Shown here piece by piece: positions 20,883 through 32,302 of a DNA stretch of 64,000 nucleotides. This stretch comes from Maricaulis sp. (lineage in GTDB: Bacteria; Pseudomonadota; Alphaproteobacteria; Caulobacterales; Maricaulaceae). The notes under the pieces were generated by a model. That model was not told the origin of the DNA. It saw nothing but the letters and a program-made list of their open reading frames with translations, and made no database searches. The DNA is taken from NCBI RefSeq assembly GCF_030149515.1, contig NZ_JASBRI010000022.1, positions 248,001 to 312,000 on the forward strand, given 5' to 3'. Within the stretch, counting starts at the first letter, position 1. Each line of letters opens with the position of its first letter. A program made the translations under genes and the position numbers.

Positions 20883-21824
20883 CTATTGCCGGGTGACGGT
20901 CAGCCCGCGATCGCGCAGCAATTCGATAACACCGGCATCGCCCGGAAGATGTCCCGCGCCCACGGCGATGAAGACCGTGCCCTCGCCGTCGAGAATGTCC
21001 AGGATCTGGGGCACCCACGCGCGATTGCGCTCCGCAATGATCGCCTCGAAGAGTTCCGGCGCGTCTTCACGCATGTCGTCATTGATCAGTGCATCCAGCG
21101 CCGCCATGTCGCCCGTGGCCCAGGCACGCACCATGTCGTCGACCAGTTGCGGCATGCGCTCCATGTCTTCCAGCCCTTCGGCGAGGAAACGGACCTGGAT
21201 GTCGTCCGGCAGACCGGACAGGAAACCGATCTGCTGTTCGGCAGTCTCGAAATAGCCGAACTGCATGTCCCTGTCGGCGACATGCGAGATCAACGCCAGT
21301 TCGACGCCGGCATTGGGATCGAACCCCATCTGCTGCATCTGTCCGACGGCGAGGACGATCTGGGCCAGCCAGGGCCGCATCGGATCCAGCATGACAGGCG
21401 TTGCCCCGACGCTGGGCGCGATCTCGGCCAGCAGGGCCTGCGTTTCTTCGTCCAGCATGGAGGAGAGCGTCGTGCCGGCCGGGTTGAGACCGTATTGCGG
21501 GATCAGGGCCTGCATCTGCTGTTGCGCCTCCGGCGAATGCACATCCGCTTCCAGATAGATCGTGCCCGCCATCTCCACCGCGGTCATTACATCCTCGGTC
21601 TTCCATTCCAGCTCGGCGGGCAGAATGTGAAACGTGCCGAAAATGTAGATATCGGAATCCGCGTCGCTGACGCGCCAGAGGGCCGGATCCGCATCGATGG
21701 CGGCATAGTCGGTGGCATGCGGCTGGGCCGACGCGCCGGGCGCGGCGGCCAGTAGCCCGGCGAGCAGGGCGGTGCCGGCTGCCAGCGCGGCACGGGATCG
21801 CTGGAGACGCGAAATCAGGGACAT
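20883..21824 (-). CDS. TraB/GumN family protein, secreted
   Basis: Signal peptide then [22 protein letters not shown]...[26 protein letters not shown]: TraB/GumN GTxH and GAGHL motifs. Confidence 0.88.
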   Translation of the reverse strand: MSLISRLQRSRAALAAGTALLAGLLAAAPGASAQPHATDYAAIDADPALWRVSDADSDIYIFGTFHILPAELEWKTEDVMTAVEMAGTIYLEADVHSPEAQQQMQALIPQYGLNPAGTTLSSMLDEETQALLAEIAPSVGATPVMLDPMRPWLAQIVLAVGQMQQMGFDPNAGVELALISHVADRDMQFGYFETAEQQIGFLSGLPDDIQVRFLAEGLEDMERMPQLVDDMVRAWATGDMAALDALINDDMREDAPELFEAIIAERNRAWVPQILDILDGEGTVFIAVGAGHLPGDAGVIELLRDRGLTVTRQ

Positions 21825-21922
21825 GAAGATTACTCCTGCAAGGCTTGACGGTTTCGTGGCACGACTTCTAGGCAAGATGGCGGCGGAACGGACCGGGGAT
21901 TGTGGTCTGGACGGTCCCGGTT

Positions 21923-22786
21923 TCAACGCTGGCACGACGTGCAAAGGAAGGTCGACCGCCCCGACTGGACAATCCGGCCGATCCGGCCGGCGCAATCGGG
22001 AGTGACACACGCCTCGCCCTCGCGGCCATAGGCCCGGAAACGGTGCTGGAAATAGCCCAGAGCCCCGTCCGCCGCTGCAAAATCGCGCAGTGTCGATCCG
22101 CCGGCCTCGATTGCCTCGTCGATCACACTGCGCACGGCCACGGCCAGCCGCGCGGCACGGCGCCCGGGGATTGTCGCCGCCAGCCGCCGGGGGCTGATCC
22201 CGGCCCGGTGCAGGGCCTCGCAGACATAGATATTGCCCAGGCCTGCCACCACGCGCTGATCCAGCAGCGCAGCCTTGACCGGCGTCTTGCGGCCCTTGAG
22301 CGCGTTGCACAGATGCGCTTCGGAAAAGGCGTTTGAATTGGGTTCGGGCCCGAGGCCGGCGAGGAAGGGGTTGGCCGCCTCCGCGGCCGTATCGAACACG
22401 TCCATGAAACCGAAGCGCCGCGGATCGTTGTAGCGGATGGTGACCCCGCCCTCGACGCCGAACACGACATGATCGTGCCGGGGATTGGCGGGCTCGGCAT
22501 GAACGAAATCCCCCGGCTGCCGGCTGCGGTCTTCGGCCTCGACCGAATAGCGCCCCGACATGCCCAGATGCGACAGCAGCGTGGCGCCGCCCTCCAGCCG
22601 GATCAGCAGATATTTGGCGCGGCGGTCGATCCGCTCGACCCGGCGCCCGGCAATCCGCCCGGCAAATCCGGGCGGGAAGGGAAAGCGCAGATCGGCGCGG
22701 TTGAGGGTGACCGATCGAACGGTCCGGCCTTCGAGGGCCGGAGTCAGGCCGCGGCGAACGGTTTCGACTTCGGGCAGTTCGGGCAT
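21923..22786 (-). CDS. mutM: Formamidopyrimidine-DNA glycosylase
   Basis: [21 protein letters not shown]...[25 protein letters not shown]...zinc finger [28 protein letters not shown]. Confidence 0.98.
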   Translation of the reverse strand: MPELPEVETVRRGLTPALEGRTVRSVTLNRADLRFPFPPGFAGRIAGRRVERIDRRAKYLLIRLEGGATLLSHLGMSGRYSVEAEDRSRQPGDFVHAEPANPRHDHVVFGVEGGVTIRYNDPRRFGFMDVFDTAAEAANPFLAGLGPEPNSNAFSEAHLCNALKGRKTPVKAALLDQRVVAGLGNIYVCEALHRAGISPRRLAATIPGRRAARLAVAVRSVIDEAIEAGGSTLRDFAAADGALGYFQHRFRAYGREGEACVTPDCAGRIGRIVQSGRSTFLCTSCQR

Positions 22787-22935
22787 GGCAACTCGCGGTC
22801 GGACAGGGTCGGCACAACCTGCTTACAGCCTTCTTCCGGCGCTGCCCATATTGCGCAGCGCGGACGGGCCGCTGCGACACTTGGCACCGCGCCCGCCGCT
22901 TTTCGCAGCGGCGGGTGGCGTCTATGGTCGCGCCC

Positions 22936-23718
22936 ATGAGCGAGTCCCCGATGCAAGACACTGTTTCCTTCGGCTTTGCCGATGTTGCCCGCGACCGGAA
23001 AGCCGGGCTGGTGCGCGGCGTGTTCGACCGGTCGGCGCGGCGTTACGACCTGATGAACGACCTGATGTCGCTGGGCATTCACCGGGTCTGGAAGGACATG
23101 GTGATCACCCGGGCCAATCCCCAGCCCGGCGAACGTCTGGTCGACGTGGCCGGAGGCACCGGGGACCTGGCGCGCAGCTTTGTCAGCCGGGCCGATCGCA
23201 CCGGCGAGCGCCGCGGGGATCCGCGAAAGGCCGGGGCCATCGTGCTGGATATCAACGAACAGATGCTGCGCGCCGGTGTAAAACGGGGCGTCAGCCAGGC
23301 CCAGGCCGGGCGGATCCACTGGGTGACCGGCAATGCCGAATGCCTGCCCCTGCCGGACCGCAGCGCGCACTGCGTGACGATTTCCACCGGCATTCGCAAT
23401 GTCACCGACCGAATGGCTGCGCTGCTGGAGATGCGGCGCGTGCTCAAGCCGGGCGGACGTTTTCTGTGCCTGGAATTCACCCGGCCGACCAGCCGCGCCT
23501 GGGAAAGACTGTACGATGCCTGGTCGTTCAATGTGATGCCGGCGCTGGGCGAACATGTCGCGAATGACCGGGAGAGCTATCAGTATCTGGTGGAGTCGAT
23601 CCGGCGCTTTCCTGACCAGGAGGACTTCGCCGCGGAATTGCGCGAGGCCGGCTTCCACCGTGTCGGCTATACCAATTTCTCCGGCGGCATTGCCGCCCTG
23701 CACACGGGTTGGGCCTAG
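22936..23718 (+). CDS. ubiE: Ubiquinone/menaquinone biosynthesis C-methyltransferase UbiE
   Basis: [25 protein letters not shown]...[12 protein letters not shown]...[26 protein letters not shown]. Confidence 0.96.
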   Translation: MSESPMQDTVSFGFADVARDRKAGLVRGVFDRSARRYDLMNDLMSLGIHRVWKDMVITRANPQPGERLVDVAGGTGDLARSFVSRADRTGERRGDPRKAGAIVLDINEQMLRAGVKRGVSQAQAGRIHWVTGNAECLPLPDRSAHCVTISTGIRNVTDRMAALLEMRRVLKPGGRFLCLEFTRPTSRAWERLYDAWSFNVMPALGEHVANDRESYQYLVESIRRFPDQEDFAAELREAGFHRVGYTNFSGGIAALHTGWA

Positions 23719-24116
23719 TCGCGGCCGCGCTTGGCCCGCAGCCAGGCCTTTGCGGCCTCGACCGTGTCGAACACGGGCAATTCGGCCGGATAGAACTGGC
23801 CGCCGAAACTGATCCAGTATTCCACCAGCGGCCGCTGCATGGGATTGCTGCACACCTGGGCGGAATAGGTCGGCGTATCGCCGTAGTGCTCCCTGAGCAG
23901 CGCCACGAGCTCGTCCCTCAGGCGCCGGAAATCGTCCGGCGAGACATCGCCCAGCAGACCGTCGTTATAGACGACGATGCGGTCGCAGTGCGGCGTCCAG
24001 CCCGGCATCGTGACGAGCCTGCGCATCAGGACGAGGGCATCGTCCAGTGCCACGACCCCGTGATAGCGGATGATCGCCCATTGATTCTCGCGGTCGAACT
24101 CGATCGTGTGGCGCAT
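23715..24116 (-). CDS. SpoIIAA/STAS-like small protein
   Basis: [40 protein letters not shown]...[16 protein letters not shown]; resembles SpoIIAA-like architecture and the protein at 59786-60169. Confidence 0.5.
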   Translation of the reverse strand: MRHTIEFDRENQWAIIRYHGVVALDDALVLMRRLVTMPGWTPHCDRIVVYNDGLLGDVSPDDFRRLRDELVALLREHYGDTPTYSAQVCSNPMQRPLVEYWISFGGQFYPAELPVFDTVEAAKAWLRAKRGRD

Positions 24117-24241
24117 GCCGCGCACGTTCGGCCAGAAGCGGACGCCGATCAACCGGCCGGTTGCAGATCGCGACGTATCGGGTGCACGCGACTTCACGCC
24201 ACGCTCGCCAAGCGCGTCCGTGCACACTAAACCGGCTGTCG

Positions 24242-25780
24242 ATGTTTGCGACCCTTGCCTCTTTCGCGCGCCTGCTGCGGGCTGTCCTGACCCTCGCCCG
24301 GCACGATGCCATTCTGCCGGCGGAGTATCAGTCGGTCTATCCGGCGCCCGCGCGCATGGCCGGCCGTGTCATGCGCCTGCTTGCCCGGCGCAGGCAGGCC
24401 GGCAATCCCGGAGAACGCCTGGCCCGTGCCCTGGAAAGCCTGGGCCCGTCCTATGTCAAATTCGGCCAGATCCTGGCGACGCGCGGCGACGTCATCGGCG
24501 AACGCTTTGCCCGCGGCCTGGCCCGCCTGCAGGACAAGATGCCGCCCTTCGGTGACGACAAGGCGCGCACAGTCCTGGAAGCCGAGTTCGGCGCCCCCCC
24601 GGATACGCTCTTTTCTGAACTGGGTCCTGCCGTCGCCGCCGCCTCGATCGCCCAGGTCCACAAGGCGACGACCTCGGACGGGCGCACGGTGGCGGTGAAA
24701 ATCCTGCGTCCGGACATCGAGCGGCGCATCGCCCGCGATATCCGCACCCTGTCGCTGGGCGCGGCCCTGGCGGAACGTTTCGCCCCGGCCTCGCGCCGGC
24801 TGGAGCCGCGCAAATTCGTCGAGACAGTGTCGCGCTCGCTGACTGTCGAGACCGATCTGCGCCTCGAGGCTGCCGCCGCATCGGAGCTGGCCGAGGCCGC
24901 CGCCGTGGCGGAAGGCTATCGCATTCCCGCCGTCGACTGGACCCGCTCCACAAAACGCGTCCTGACCACCGAATGGATCGATGCCATTGCGCTGTCCGAT
25001 ACCGAGCGCTTGTCGCAATGCGATCTCGACCGGCCGGAACTGGCAACACGCCTGACCCGGGCCTTTCTGGCGACGGCACTGGATCGCGGTGTCTTTCATG
25101 CCGACATGCATGCCGGCAATCTCTTTGCCGACGAGGCCGGCCGGATCTGGGCCGTGGATTTCGGCATCATGGGGCGGATCGGGCGGGCCGAGCGGCGCTT
25201 TCTCGCCCTGATCCTGCACGGTTTCCTGACCCGCGACTACATGTCGGCCGCCCGCGCCCACTTCGCCGCCGGCTATGTGCCGCAGCACCATTCGGTGGAG
25301 GATTTTGCCAGCGCCCTGCGCGCCGTCGGCGAGCCGATCTTCGGCAAGCGGGCCGATGAGGTGCCGATGTCGCGCGTGCTGCTGCAATTGTTCGAGATCA
25401 CCGATCTGTTCGACATGCGGCTGCGGCCTGAACTGGTGATGCTGCAAAAGACGATGGTGCAGTGCGAGGGCGTGGCGCGCCAGCTGGACCCCAAGCACGA
25501 CATGTGGGGCGCGGCGGCGCCGGTCGTGGAGCGCTGGATGAAGCGCGAGCTGGGGCCGGAGGGGCGGATCCGCGACCTCGGTGAGGATGTGGTGCGCCTG
25601 CACGATGCGGTGCGGCAATTGCCCCGGGCGATCGAGGACTGGGCCGAGATCGGCGCGAAGCTCAAGGCGGGCGAGCTGAAACTGTCCGGAGGGCCCCGGA
25701 TACGGCCCTGGGCCCTGCGCCTGGCCTGGCTGGCAGGGGCCGGCGCGACCGGCGCCATGCTCGCCTGGCTCGCCCTCTAG
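24242..25780 (+). CDS. ubiB: UbiB/ABC1/ADCK family atypical kinase, ubiquinone biosynthesis
   Basis: LGPSYVKFGQILATRGDVIGERFARGLARLQDKMPPF...AAASIAQVHKA...VFHADMHAGNLFADEAGRIWAVDFGIMG. Confidence 0.95.
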   Translation: MFATLASFARLLRAVLTLARHDAILPAEYQSVYPAPARMAGRVMRLLARRRQAGNPGERLARALESLGPSYVKFGQILATRGDVIGERFARGLARLQDKMPPFGDDKARTVLEAEFGAPPDTLFSELGPAVAAASIAQVHKATTSDGRTVAVKILRPDIERRIARDIRTLSLGAALAERFAPASRRLEPRKFVETVSRSLTVETDLRLEAAAASELAEAAAVAEGYRIPAVDWTRSTKRVLTTEWIDAIALSDTERLSQCDLDRPELATRLTRAFLATALDRGVFHADMHAGNLFADEAGRIWAVDFGIMGRIGRAERRFLALILHGFLTRDYMSAARAHFAAGYVPQHHSVEDFASALRAVGEPIFGKRADEVPMSRVLLQLFEITDLFDMRLRPELVMLQKTMVQCEGVARQLDPKHDMWGAAAPVVERWMKRELGPEGRIRDLGEDVVRLHDAVRQLPRAIEDWAEIGAKLKAGELKLSGGPRIRPWALRLAWLAGAGATGAMLAWLAL

Positions 25781-25834
25781 TATTTGAGCGGTCACATACA
25801 CTTTCCTTAAAGGAAAGCGTGATCCAATGCATGC

Positions 25835-26380
25835 ATGGCAAGGTTGAGACCCATCACCGAAGAACAGCGCGCGATCCAGCGGGAGTTTTTCCAGCTGGAC
25901 GAAAAAACGATGGACCGCGTCCGCCGGCTCAAACCGCGGCTGATGGACTATGCCAAGACGGCGCTGGACGGCGTGTTCGACCATCTCGAGGGCAATCCGG
26001 AAGTCGCCCACTATTTCGAGATTTCCGAGAACGTGACCTATCTGCGCGCCGGCATGCTGGCGCATTGCGATACGCTGTTCTCCTGCCGGTTCGACGACGC
26101 TTATTACGACGCCACCGACCATATGGGCGAGCGGCATTCCAAGCTGGAATACCATTCCCACGTCTATACGGCGGCCTATACCAACATGTTCACGCGTATT
26201 GTCGAGCTGGCGATGGCGGACAAGGGCAAGTTCACCACCGAGGACATCGTCGCCCTGACCCGTGTCACGCTCTACGACATGGAACTGACCGTCGGCTCCT
26301 TCTTCTCCCACCGCATGGAAAAGCGCGACGCGCTGGACTCGGACGCGGTGAAGATCCGGCATCTGCTCACGGGAAGCTGA
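25835..26380 (+). CDS. Stand-alone protoglobin/globin-coupled-sensor-type globin domain protein
   Basis: TDHMGERHSKLEYHSHVYTAAYTNMFTRIVELA resembles the proximal-His region of sensor globins (IgevHarIgL..WY..aY); no C-terminal output domain. Confidence 0.8.
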   Translation: MARLRPITEEQRAIQREFFQLDEKTMDRVRRLKPRLMDYAKTALDGVFDHLEGNPEVAHYFEISENVTYLRAGMLAHCDTLFSCRFDDAYYDATDHMGERHSKLEYHSHVYTAAYTNMFTRIVELAMADKGKFTTEDIVALTRVTLYDMELTVGSFFSHRMEKRDALDSDAVKIRHLLTGS

Positions 26381-26456
26381 CCGGGCGCGCGCACGCGCCT
26401 CTTGGGAAATCCGCCGCAAAGGGTTACCTCTTGCCCGTCTCGAGCGGAGCAAGCCC

Positions 26457-26999
26457 TTGTCCGAACCCCGCATTCTCCTGATCGTCGGCGGCGGTATCGC
26501 CGCCTACAAATCCCTCGAACTGATCCGCGAACTCAAGAAGCGGGGCATTGCCGCTCGCTGCATCCTGACGCGGGCGGGCGCACAGTTCGTGACCCCGCTG
26601 AGCCTGTCCGCCCTGTCGGCGGACAAGGTCTATGGCGAATTGTTCGATCTTACCGACGAGGCCGAAATGGGTCATATCGAGCTGTCGCGCTCGGCCGATC
26701 TTCTGGTCGTTGCCCCCGCCACGGCCGACCTTATGGCCAAGGCCGCAACGGGCCTGGCCAATGACCTCGCCTCGACGGCGCTGCTGGCAACCGACAAGCC
26801 CGTTCTGATGGCGCCGGCGATGAATGTGCGCATGTGGGAACATCCCGCCACACGCCGGAATCTGGCCACCCTGAAGGACGACGGCGTGCATATCGTCGGC
26901 CCCGACGAGGGCGATATGGCATGTGGCGAATTCGGGCCGGGACGCATGGCCGGGCCGGCAGCTATCGCCGATGCGATCGAAGGCCTTCTCCGTGGCTGA
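26457..26999 (+). CDS. coaC: Phosphopantothenoylcysteine decarboxylase (CoaC moiety)
   Basis: [26 protein letters not shown]...[49 protein letters not shown]. Confidence 0.92.
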   Translation: MSEPRILLIVGGGIAAYKSLELIRELKKRGIAARCILTRAGAQFVTPLSLSALSADKVYGELFDLTDEAEMGHIELSRSADLLVVAPATADLMAKAATGLANDLASTALLATDKPVLMAPAMNVRMWEHPATRRNLATLKDDGVHIVGPDEGDMACGEFGPGRMAGPAAIADAIEGLLRG

Positions 27000-27642
27000 G
27001 ACACTGAAGGACCGGCATGTCCTGGTCACTGCAGGACCGACGCGCGAGCCGATCGATCCGGTGCGTTTCATTTCCAATCACTCCTCGGGCCGGCAGGGCT
27101 ATGCCATCGCCCGCGCCTGCGCCGCACTGGGCGCCCGGGTCACCCTCGTCGCCGGACCGACGGCGCTGCCGGACCCGGCCGGGGTTAGGACCGTGCATGT
27201 CGAGACCGCACGGGACATGCTGGCTGCCGTGGAAGCCGCGCTGCCGGCCGACGTGTTCATCGCCGTGGCGGCTGTCGCCGACTGGCGCCCCGCCCAACCC
27301 GCCGGCAGGAAACTAAAACTGGACAAGGCCAGCCTTGCCAGCCTGCCGCTGGTGGAAAATCCCGACATCCTGAAGACGGTTGCCGGCCGGCCGCCGGGAA
27401 CCCGGCCCGGCCTGGTGATCGGCTTCGCCGCCGAGACACACGATGTCGAGGCCCTCGCCAAGGCCAAGCGCGAGCGCAAGGGCTGCGACTGGATCCTGGC
27501 CAATGACGTGTCGGGGGATGTGATGGGCGGAGCGGAGAATGCGGTCATCCTGGTTACGCCCGCAAACGCCGAACACTGGAACCGTACCGGCAAGGATGCC
27601 GTCGCCCGGCGGCTGGCCGACCGGATCGCGGCCGCCCTGTGA
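26992..27642 (+). CDS. coaB: Phosphopantothenate-cysteine ligase (CoaB moiety)
   Basis: GTG start in a different frame from coaC, 8-nt overlap; [36 protein letters not shown]...[31 protein letters not shown]. Confidence 0.9.
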   Translation: MAETLKDRHVLVTAGPTREPIDPVRFISNHSSGRQGYAIARACAALGARVTLVAGPTALPDPAGVRTVHVETARDMLAAVEAALPADVFIAVAAVADWRPAQPAGRKLKLDKASLASLPLVENPDILKTVAGRPPGTRPGLVIGFAAETHDVEALAKAKRERKGCDWILANDVSGDVMGGAENAVILVTPANAEHWNRTGKDAVARRLADRIAAAL

Positions 27643-27713
27643 CCGTCTTGCCTGCCCGCGGCGACGGCGGCAGACTGGTGCCGACCGCTTCGAATGCAAG
27701 AGGGGGAGGAATC

Positions 27714-28184
27714 ATGATCCGTACAATCTTCTCGGCCTGCCTCGTGGCAGGACTGGCAGCGGCCGCGCCCGCCACGGCCCAGTCGGACAATGTCCGCGAC
27801 CTGCACTGTTTCGCTGTCGAACGGGGCACGCACGCCCTGGTCAATCTGGACACATACAGCGTCATCGAGGCCACGGCCGGGCCCGGCCCGTTTCACTTCA
27901 GCGCCGACAATTTCGACCTGATGGGAATCGCCTGCCGCCGCAATACGCCGGTGCCCCAGCCGAATGACTACAAGGTGGCGCTGTCCGGCCTGGCGCTCTA
28001 CGTCGATGTCGAACGGGGCGATACACCGGTCTCGACCATGCTCCACATTGTCGACGACCAGTTCGTGTTGCGCATCGTCAACGGCTCGCTGACCGCCGCG
28101 GAACGGGAGCAGGCGACCGCGCAGATCGAGCGCTATTACGACCGGGTCAATGCCGGCACGGAGCCGGGGCCGACCGGGCGCTGA
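27714..28184 (+). CDS. Hypothetical secreted protein
   Basis: Signal peptide [24 protein letters not shown] then 130 aa with no recognised family. Confidence 0.6.
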   Translation: MIRTIFSACLVAGLAAAAPATAQSDNVRDLHCFAVERGTHALVNLDTYSVIEATAGPGPFHFSADNFDLMGIACRRNTPVPQPNDYKVALSGLALYVDVERGDTPVSTMLHIVDDQFVLRIVNGSLTAAEREQATAQIERYYDRVNAGTEPGPTGR

Positions 28185-28326
28185 ACGGGCCCTGCTTTTC
28201 CACACGCTTCCACAGCGCCGGAAAAACCTGCCCATAACATCGTTGAAAACCCGGCCCCGCCTTGCCCGGACAGGCCGGGGCTGGCCCAATGGACCGCTCC
28301 CTCGCCGATCCAGGAGCGACCTGCCC

Positions 28327-28779
28327 ATGTCCGTCCCCGTCCGTATCATGCCGCTGGAACACTATGAGGGGCTCGACCTGCCCGCCTACCAGACGGAACA
28401 GTCCGCCGGGATGGATCTGCGTGCCGCGGTGCCGGACAACACGCCGGTGATGATCCCGCCGGGCGAATGGCGGCTGATCCCCGTGGGTATCGCCATCGCC
28501 CTGCCGGACGGTTACGAGGCCCAGGTGCGCCCGCGTTCCGGCCTGGCAGCCAAGAAGGGCGTCACCTGTCTCAACACGCCCGGCACGATCGATGCCGACT
28601 ATCGCGGCGAAATCCGGGTCAACCTGATCAATCACGGCAAGGAGCCCTTCATCGTCCAGCGCGGCGAACGCATCGCCCAGATGATCATCGCCCCCGTGAC
28701 CCAGGCCGTATGGCAGGTGTCGGACAGCCTGGACGAGACCGGGCGCGGATCCGGCGGGTTCGGCTCGACGGGGGTTTAG
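28327..28779 (+). CDS. dut: dUTP diphosphatase
   Basis: [63 protein letters not shown]. Confidence 0.98.
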   Translation: MSVPVRIMPLEHYEGLDLPAYQTEQSAGMDLRAAVPDNTPVMIPPGEWRLIPVGIAIALPDGYEAQVRPRSGLAAKKGVTCLNTPGTIDADYRGEIRVNLINHGKEPFIVQRGERIAQMIIAPVTQAVWQVSDSLDETGRGSGGFGSTGV

Positions 28780-30092
28780 GCCTCCACGCTCGCCGGCGCC
28801 GGATCGCAGAAGGCCTTCACATCGAATATCCGCGGATCGGAAATGATGTCGTCTGGCCGCAGCGGCCGCGACAGTTCCAGCCCTTCCAGCGAGCGGGCCC
28901 GCGACAGGGCGACATAGGCCTGCCCGTGGGCGAAGAGGCGCCGCGAGATGTCCAGATAGACCTTGTCCAGGGTGAGGCCCTGGGCCTTGTGGATTGTCAT
29001 CGCCCAGGCCAGGCGCAGCGGATACTGGGTGAAACTGCCCGCCGTCGTCTTGGTCAGCGCCTGGGCCTCCGGGTCGAAGGCATAGGCGTTGCGCTCCCAT
29101 TTCTGGGGTTCCACGGCGTAGGTCGTCTCGCCGATGCGCACGCGCACCGCCTTCTCGTCGAAACCTTCCACCTCCCCCAGCGTGCCGTTGACCCAGCGCC
29201 CCGCCGGATCGTTGCGGGTGAGCATGACCCGGGCGCCGATCTTCAGCGTCAGCGGTTCCTCGGCCGGAAACAGGCGCGGATCGAACTGGCCCTCCACCCT
29301 GGCCTCGAAGGCCCGGCCCGGCGTCGAAAGGCCCTCCAGACGCGCCTGGTTGATGCGCCAGGCGGCTTCGTTGGTCGAGGTGAGCACGACATGGGTCAGC
29401 GAGGCTTCCAGGCCCGAACGGCCGGTGACCCGCTCATTAAGCTCGTCGGCCTCGTCGGAGGTGATGTCCCCGTCGCGCACGGCATTGAGGATATTGATGA
29501 AATACTCGTCGGTCTGGCGGAAGACCTGTTCCAGCTCGACCAGCGAGAAACCGGCATCGCGGAAGGGTTCGGGATGGAAGAAGAAGGGCCCGCCGAAACT
29601 CGATTCCAGATATTCCGCCTCCGCGCCCTGGATCACCGGCGGCAATTGCGCCAGATCGCCGACCAGCACCATCTGCACGCCGCCGAAGGGCTCGTCGCGC
29701 TCGCGATTGAGGCGCAGCGACTTGTCGATGGCCCACATCATGTCGGCGCGGACCATGGAAATCTCGTCGATGACCAGTGTCTCCAGCGCCTGCACCACCC
29801 GGCGGTGACGCACCTTGCGGATATCGCGCGTACCGATCATGCGCGGCGGGAAATGGAAGAAGGAGTGGATGGTCTGCCCGCCGGCCTGCATGGCGGCCAC
29901 GCCGGTCGGCGCGATCACCGCGGCGCGATTGCCCGCCCGGCGCAGGAATTCGCGCATCAGCGTCGTCTTGCCCGTGCCCGCCCGCCCGGTGAGAAACACG
30001 TTCGGCCGCGCGCCGGTCAGCCAGTCCAGCAGGCGTTCCTGATGATCGGAGAGTGCGGGCCGGGCGGCGGCAAGGTCGGAAACGGCGGACAT
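28776..30092 (-). CDS. PIF1-like/RecD-like superfamily 1 helicase (AAA ATPase)
   Basis: [20 protein letters not shown]...[20 protein letters not shown]...[13 protein letters not shown]...[11 protein letters not shown]...[31 protein letters not shown]. Confidence 0.92.
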   Translation of the reverse strand: MSAVSDLAAARPALSDHQERLLDWLTGARPNVFLTGRAGTGKTTLMREFLRRAGNRAAVIAPTGVAAMQAGGQTIHSFFHFPPRMIGTRDIRKVRHRRVVQALETLVIDEISMVRADMMWAIDKSLRLNRERDEPFGGVQMVLVGDLAQLPPVIQGAEAEYLESSFGGPFFFHPEPFRDAGFSLVELEQVFRQTDEYFINILNAVRDGDITSDEADELNERVTGRSGLEASLTHVVLTSTNEAAWRINQARLEGLSTPGRAFEARVEGQFDPRLFPAEEPLTLKIGARVMLTRNDPAGRWVNGTLGEVEGFDEKAVRVRIGETTYAVEPQKWERNAYAFDPEAQALTKTTAGSFTQYPLRLAWAMTIHKAQGLTLDKVYLDISRRLFAHGQAYVALSRARSLEGLELSRPLRPDDIISDPRIFDVKAFCDPAPASVEA

Positions 30093-30181
30093 GGGCTCAA
30101 ACTGGCCGGGTTTGTATCAAAAGCATAGCCCGGACACTCACGGGGCTTGATCGGCCGCGCTGCTTCCGCCACCTCTCGCTC

Positions 30182-30925
30182 ATGACGGACGAGATCGATA
30201 TCGAGCGCTTTGCGCGCCACATCGTGCTGCGCGAGATCGGCGGGCCGGGCCAGCAGGCGCTGGCGCGGACGCATGTGGCCCTTGTCGGCGCCGGCGGGCT
30301 GGGCGCGCCCGCAGCGCTTTATCTGGCGGCCGCCGGGATAGGCCGGATCACCCTGATCGACCCGGACACGGTGAGCCTGGACAATCTCCAGCGCCAGATC
30401 CTCTTCCGCACCGCCGATGTCGGCACTACTAAGGCCGGGACCGGTGCAAGGGCGCTGTCTGCCTTGCATCCGGGGACCGCCGTCACGGCGGTCACCGCCG
30501 CGCTGGACGAGGCCAATGCCGAAGCCCTGATCGAAGGCGCCGACCTGGTTCTCGACGGCTGCGACAATTTCCGGACCCGGTTCGCCGTCAACGCGGCCAG
30601 CCGGTCAATGGGCATTCCGCTGATTTCGGGTGCGGTCGGCCGCTGGGACGGGCAGGTCGCCCTGTTCAACGCCACGGATGCGTCGCCCTGCTACAGATGC
30701 TGGGTGCCGGACGTCCCGCCCGATGCGGAAACCTGCGCCCGTGTCGGCATAGTCGGCGCATTGACCGGCGTGGTCGGATCGGCGATGGCGCTGGAAACGA
30801 TCAAGCATGTCTGCCGGGCGGGAGAGACGCTGGACGGCCGGATCTGGCTGTTCGACGGGCTGTCGATGCGAAGCCGCACCGTATCGTTGCCGCGCGACCC
30901 GGCCTGTCCGGTGTGCGGCAGCTAA
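30182..30925 (+). CDS. moeB: HesA/MoeB/ThiF family adenylyltransferase
   Basis: RFARHIVLREIGGPGQQALARTHVALVGAGGLGAPAALYLAAAGIGRITLIDPDTVSLDNLQRQILF; CYRCWVP...ETCARVGIVGALTGVVGSAMALETIK; CPVCGS. Confidence 0.92.
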   Translation: MTDEIDIERFARHIVLREIGGPGQQALARTHVALVGAGGLGAPAALYLAAAGIGRITLIDPDTVSLDNLQRQILFRTADVGTTKAGTGARALSALHPGTAVTAVTAALDEANAEALIEGADLVLDGCDNFRTRFAVNAASRSMGIPLISGAVGRWDGQVALFNATDASPCYRCWVPDVPPDAETCARVGIVGALTGVVGSAMALETIKHVCRAGETLDGRIWLFDGLSMRSRTVSLPRDPACPVCGS

Positions 30926-31140
30926 CGCTTTGCCGTGAGTTGCAGGCCCAGCCCGATGGCGACGCCGGGCGCGAGACCGAAGATCAGGCCCAGCGCCATG
31001 TTGCCGGTCGCCAGGGCGATGATCGCCCAGAGCATCAGACCGACCCCCAGCCCCGCGGCAAATCCCAACGGACGTCCGAAGGGCGGTTTGGGCGGGGCCG
31101 GGCGGTGCGGCCCGGAGGATGGTGTCTCAGGCTTGGCCAT
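30922..31140 (-). CDS. Small membrane protein (72 aa, two TM)
   Basis: PPFGRPLGFAAGLGVGLMLWAIIALATGNMALGLIFGLAPGVAIGLGLQL; stop overlaps moeB stop by 4 bp. Confidence 0.6.
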   Translation of the reverse strand: MAKPETPSSGPHRPAPPKPPFGRPLGFAAGLGVGLMLWAIIALATGNMALGLIFGLAPGVAIGLGLQLTAKR

Positions 31141-31231
31141 GCCCCTGTATCTAGGATGCCGGGCCTGATCGGAAACTGGTGGCAGATTTAAATCTTCGTC
31201 ACGATTTTCACTGCGATTTGTTCGACCTTAC

Positions 31232-32149
31232 CTATTCGAAAGACACGGCATTTCCGGCCGCGTCATTGTAGAGCGTCTGCACCATCCGGTCGGTGGTGAT
31301 GAAGCGCCAGCTCCAGTCCTCCTCCAGATCGGCCAGCGGCCGGGCGGCGCGCACCTCGTCCAGCGAGGCCCCGCCTTCGACCAGGGTGCGCACGCGGAAG
31401 GCCGCCTGGCGCAGCATGTCGATCGAAGCCTGCAGGTCGGCCGGCGTCGACAGGGGACCATGGCCCGGCACGATGCGGGTGTTCTCGCCCGCCATCTCCA
31501 GCCCGCGTTCCATCGCCGCGATATAGCCGTCCACGGACCCGCCCGCGGACAGGTCGATGAAGGGGAACCAGCCTGAGAAGAACACATCGCCCATGTGCAG
31601 GATGTCGGCTTCGCGGAAATATACGAAAGCATCGCCGTCGGTATGGGCGTTGGGCACGTGGGTGACCTCGACCGTCTGGCCGTTCATGTGGAAGGTCAGG
31701 TCTTCGCCGAAAGTGATGACCGGCAATGTGGCCGGGTTCTGCGCCCATTCATCCTCGGCATCGGCCAGACGGCGGCGGATATTGTGGTGGGCCGCGACGG
31801 TCGAACCCTGCTGCGCAAAATGCGCATTGCCGCCGGTATGGTCGCCATGCCAGTGCGTGTTGACGATGAAGCGCGGCGCGCCGGTGCCGGCGATCTCGAC
31901 GATCGCCCCTTCGATCAGGGCCCCGGTATTGGGCAGCTGGTCGTCCACCATCACCACCCCGTCTTCGCCGGTCAGCAGTGCCAGGTTCCCGGCGATCCCG
32001 GTGGACAGCATGTAGATGCCGTCACCCAGATCCGTGCTGTCGACTTCCGGTGCTTCCTGCCGGGCCTGCGCGCCCAGTCCCAGACCCGCGGCCGGCACGC
32101 CGGCCGCCAGCAGGGCTGCGGCACTGGAAATAGCCAAACGGAAACTCAT
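31232..32149 (-). CDS. MBL-fold metallo-hydrolase, secreted
   Basis: Signal peptide; FIVNTHWHGDHTGGNAHF, ADILHMGDVFFSGWFPFIDLSAGGSVDGYI, VPGHGPL. Confidence 0.93.
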   Translation of the reverse strand: MSFRLAISSAAALLAAGVPAAGLGLGAQARQEAPEVDSTDLGDGIYMLSTGIAGNLALLTGEDGVVMVDDQLPNTGALIEGAIVEIAGTGAPRFIVNTHWHGDHTGGNAHFAQQGSTVAAHHNIRRRLADAEDEWAQNPATLPVITFGEDLTFHMNGQTVEVTHVPNAHTDGDAFVYFREADILHMGDVFFSGWFPFIDLSAGGSVDGYIAAMERGLEMAGENTRIVPGHGPLSTPADLQASIDMLRQAAFRVRTLVEGGASLDEVRAARPLADLEEDWSWRFITTDRMVQTLYNDAAGNAVSFE

Positions 32150-32302
32150 ATTTCCCCTCCCTGAATACGGTGCGGCGCATCGCCGCTCCTCTCCATATAG
32201 GCAAGCCGCGCCGGATTTCATCGTCACACTTGCGCGAGTGCCCCCTGTCTTTACCGCCTATTCACCCTGATCCGGCACAGAGACCGGGGGAAGGAGTGTC
32301 TC

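Noticed and set aside
20883-22961. 692-aa minus-strand ORF
   Set aside because: Spurious in-frame extension of the TraB/GumN gene (real start 21824) through an alternate frame of mutM.
24227-26473. 748-aa minus-strand ORF antisense to ubiB and the globin gene
   Set aside because: High-GC shadow ORF: Arg/His/Gly/Gln-rich translation with no motifs, fully opposite strongly supported genes.
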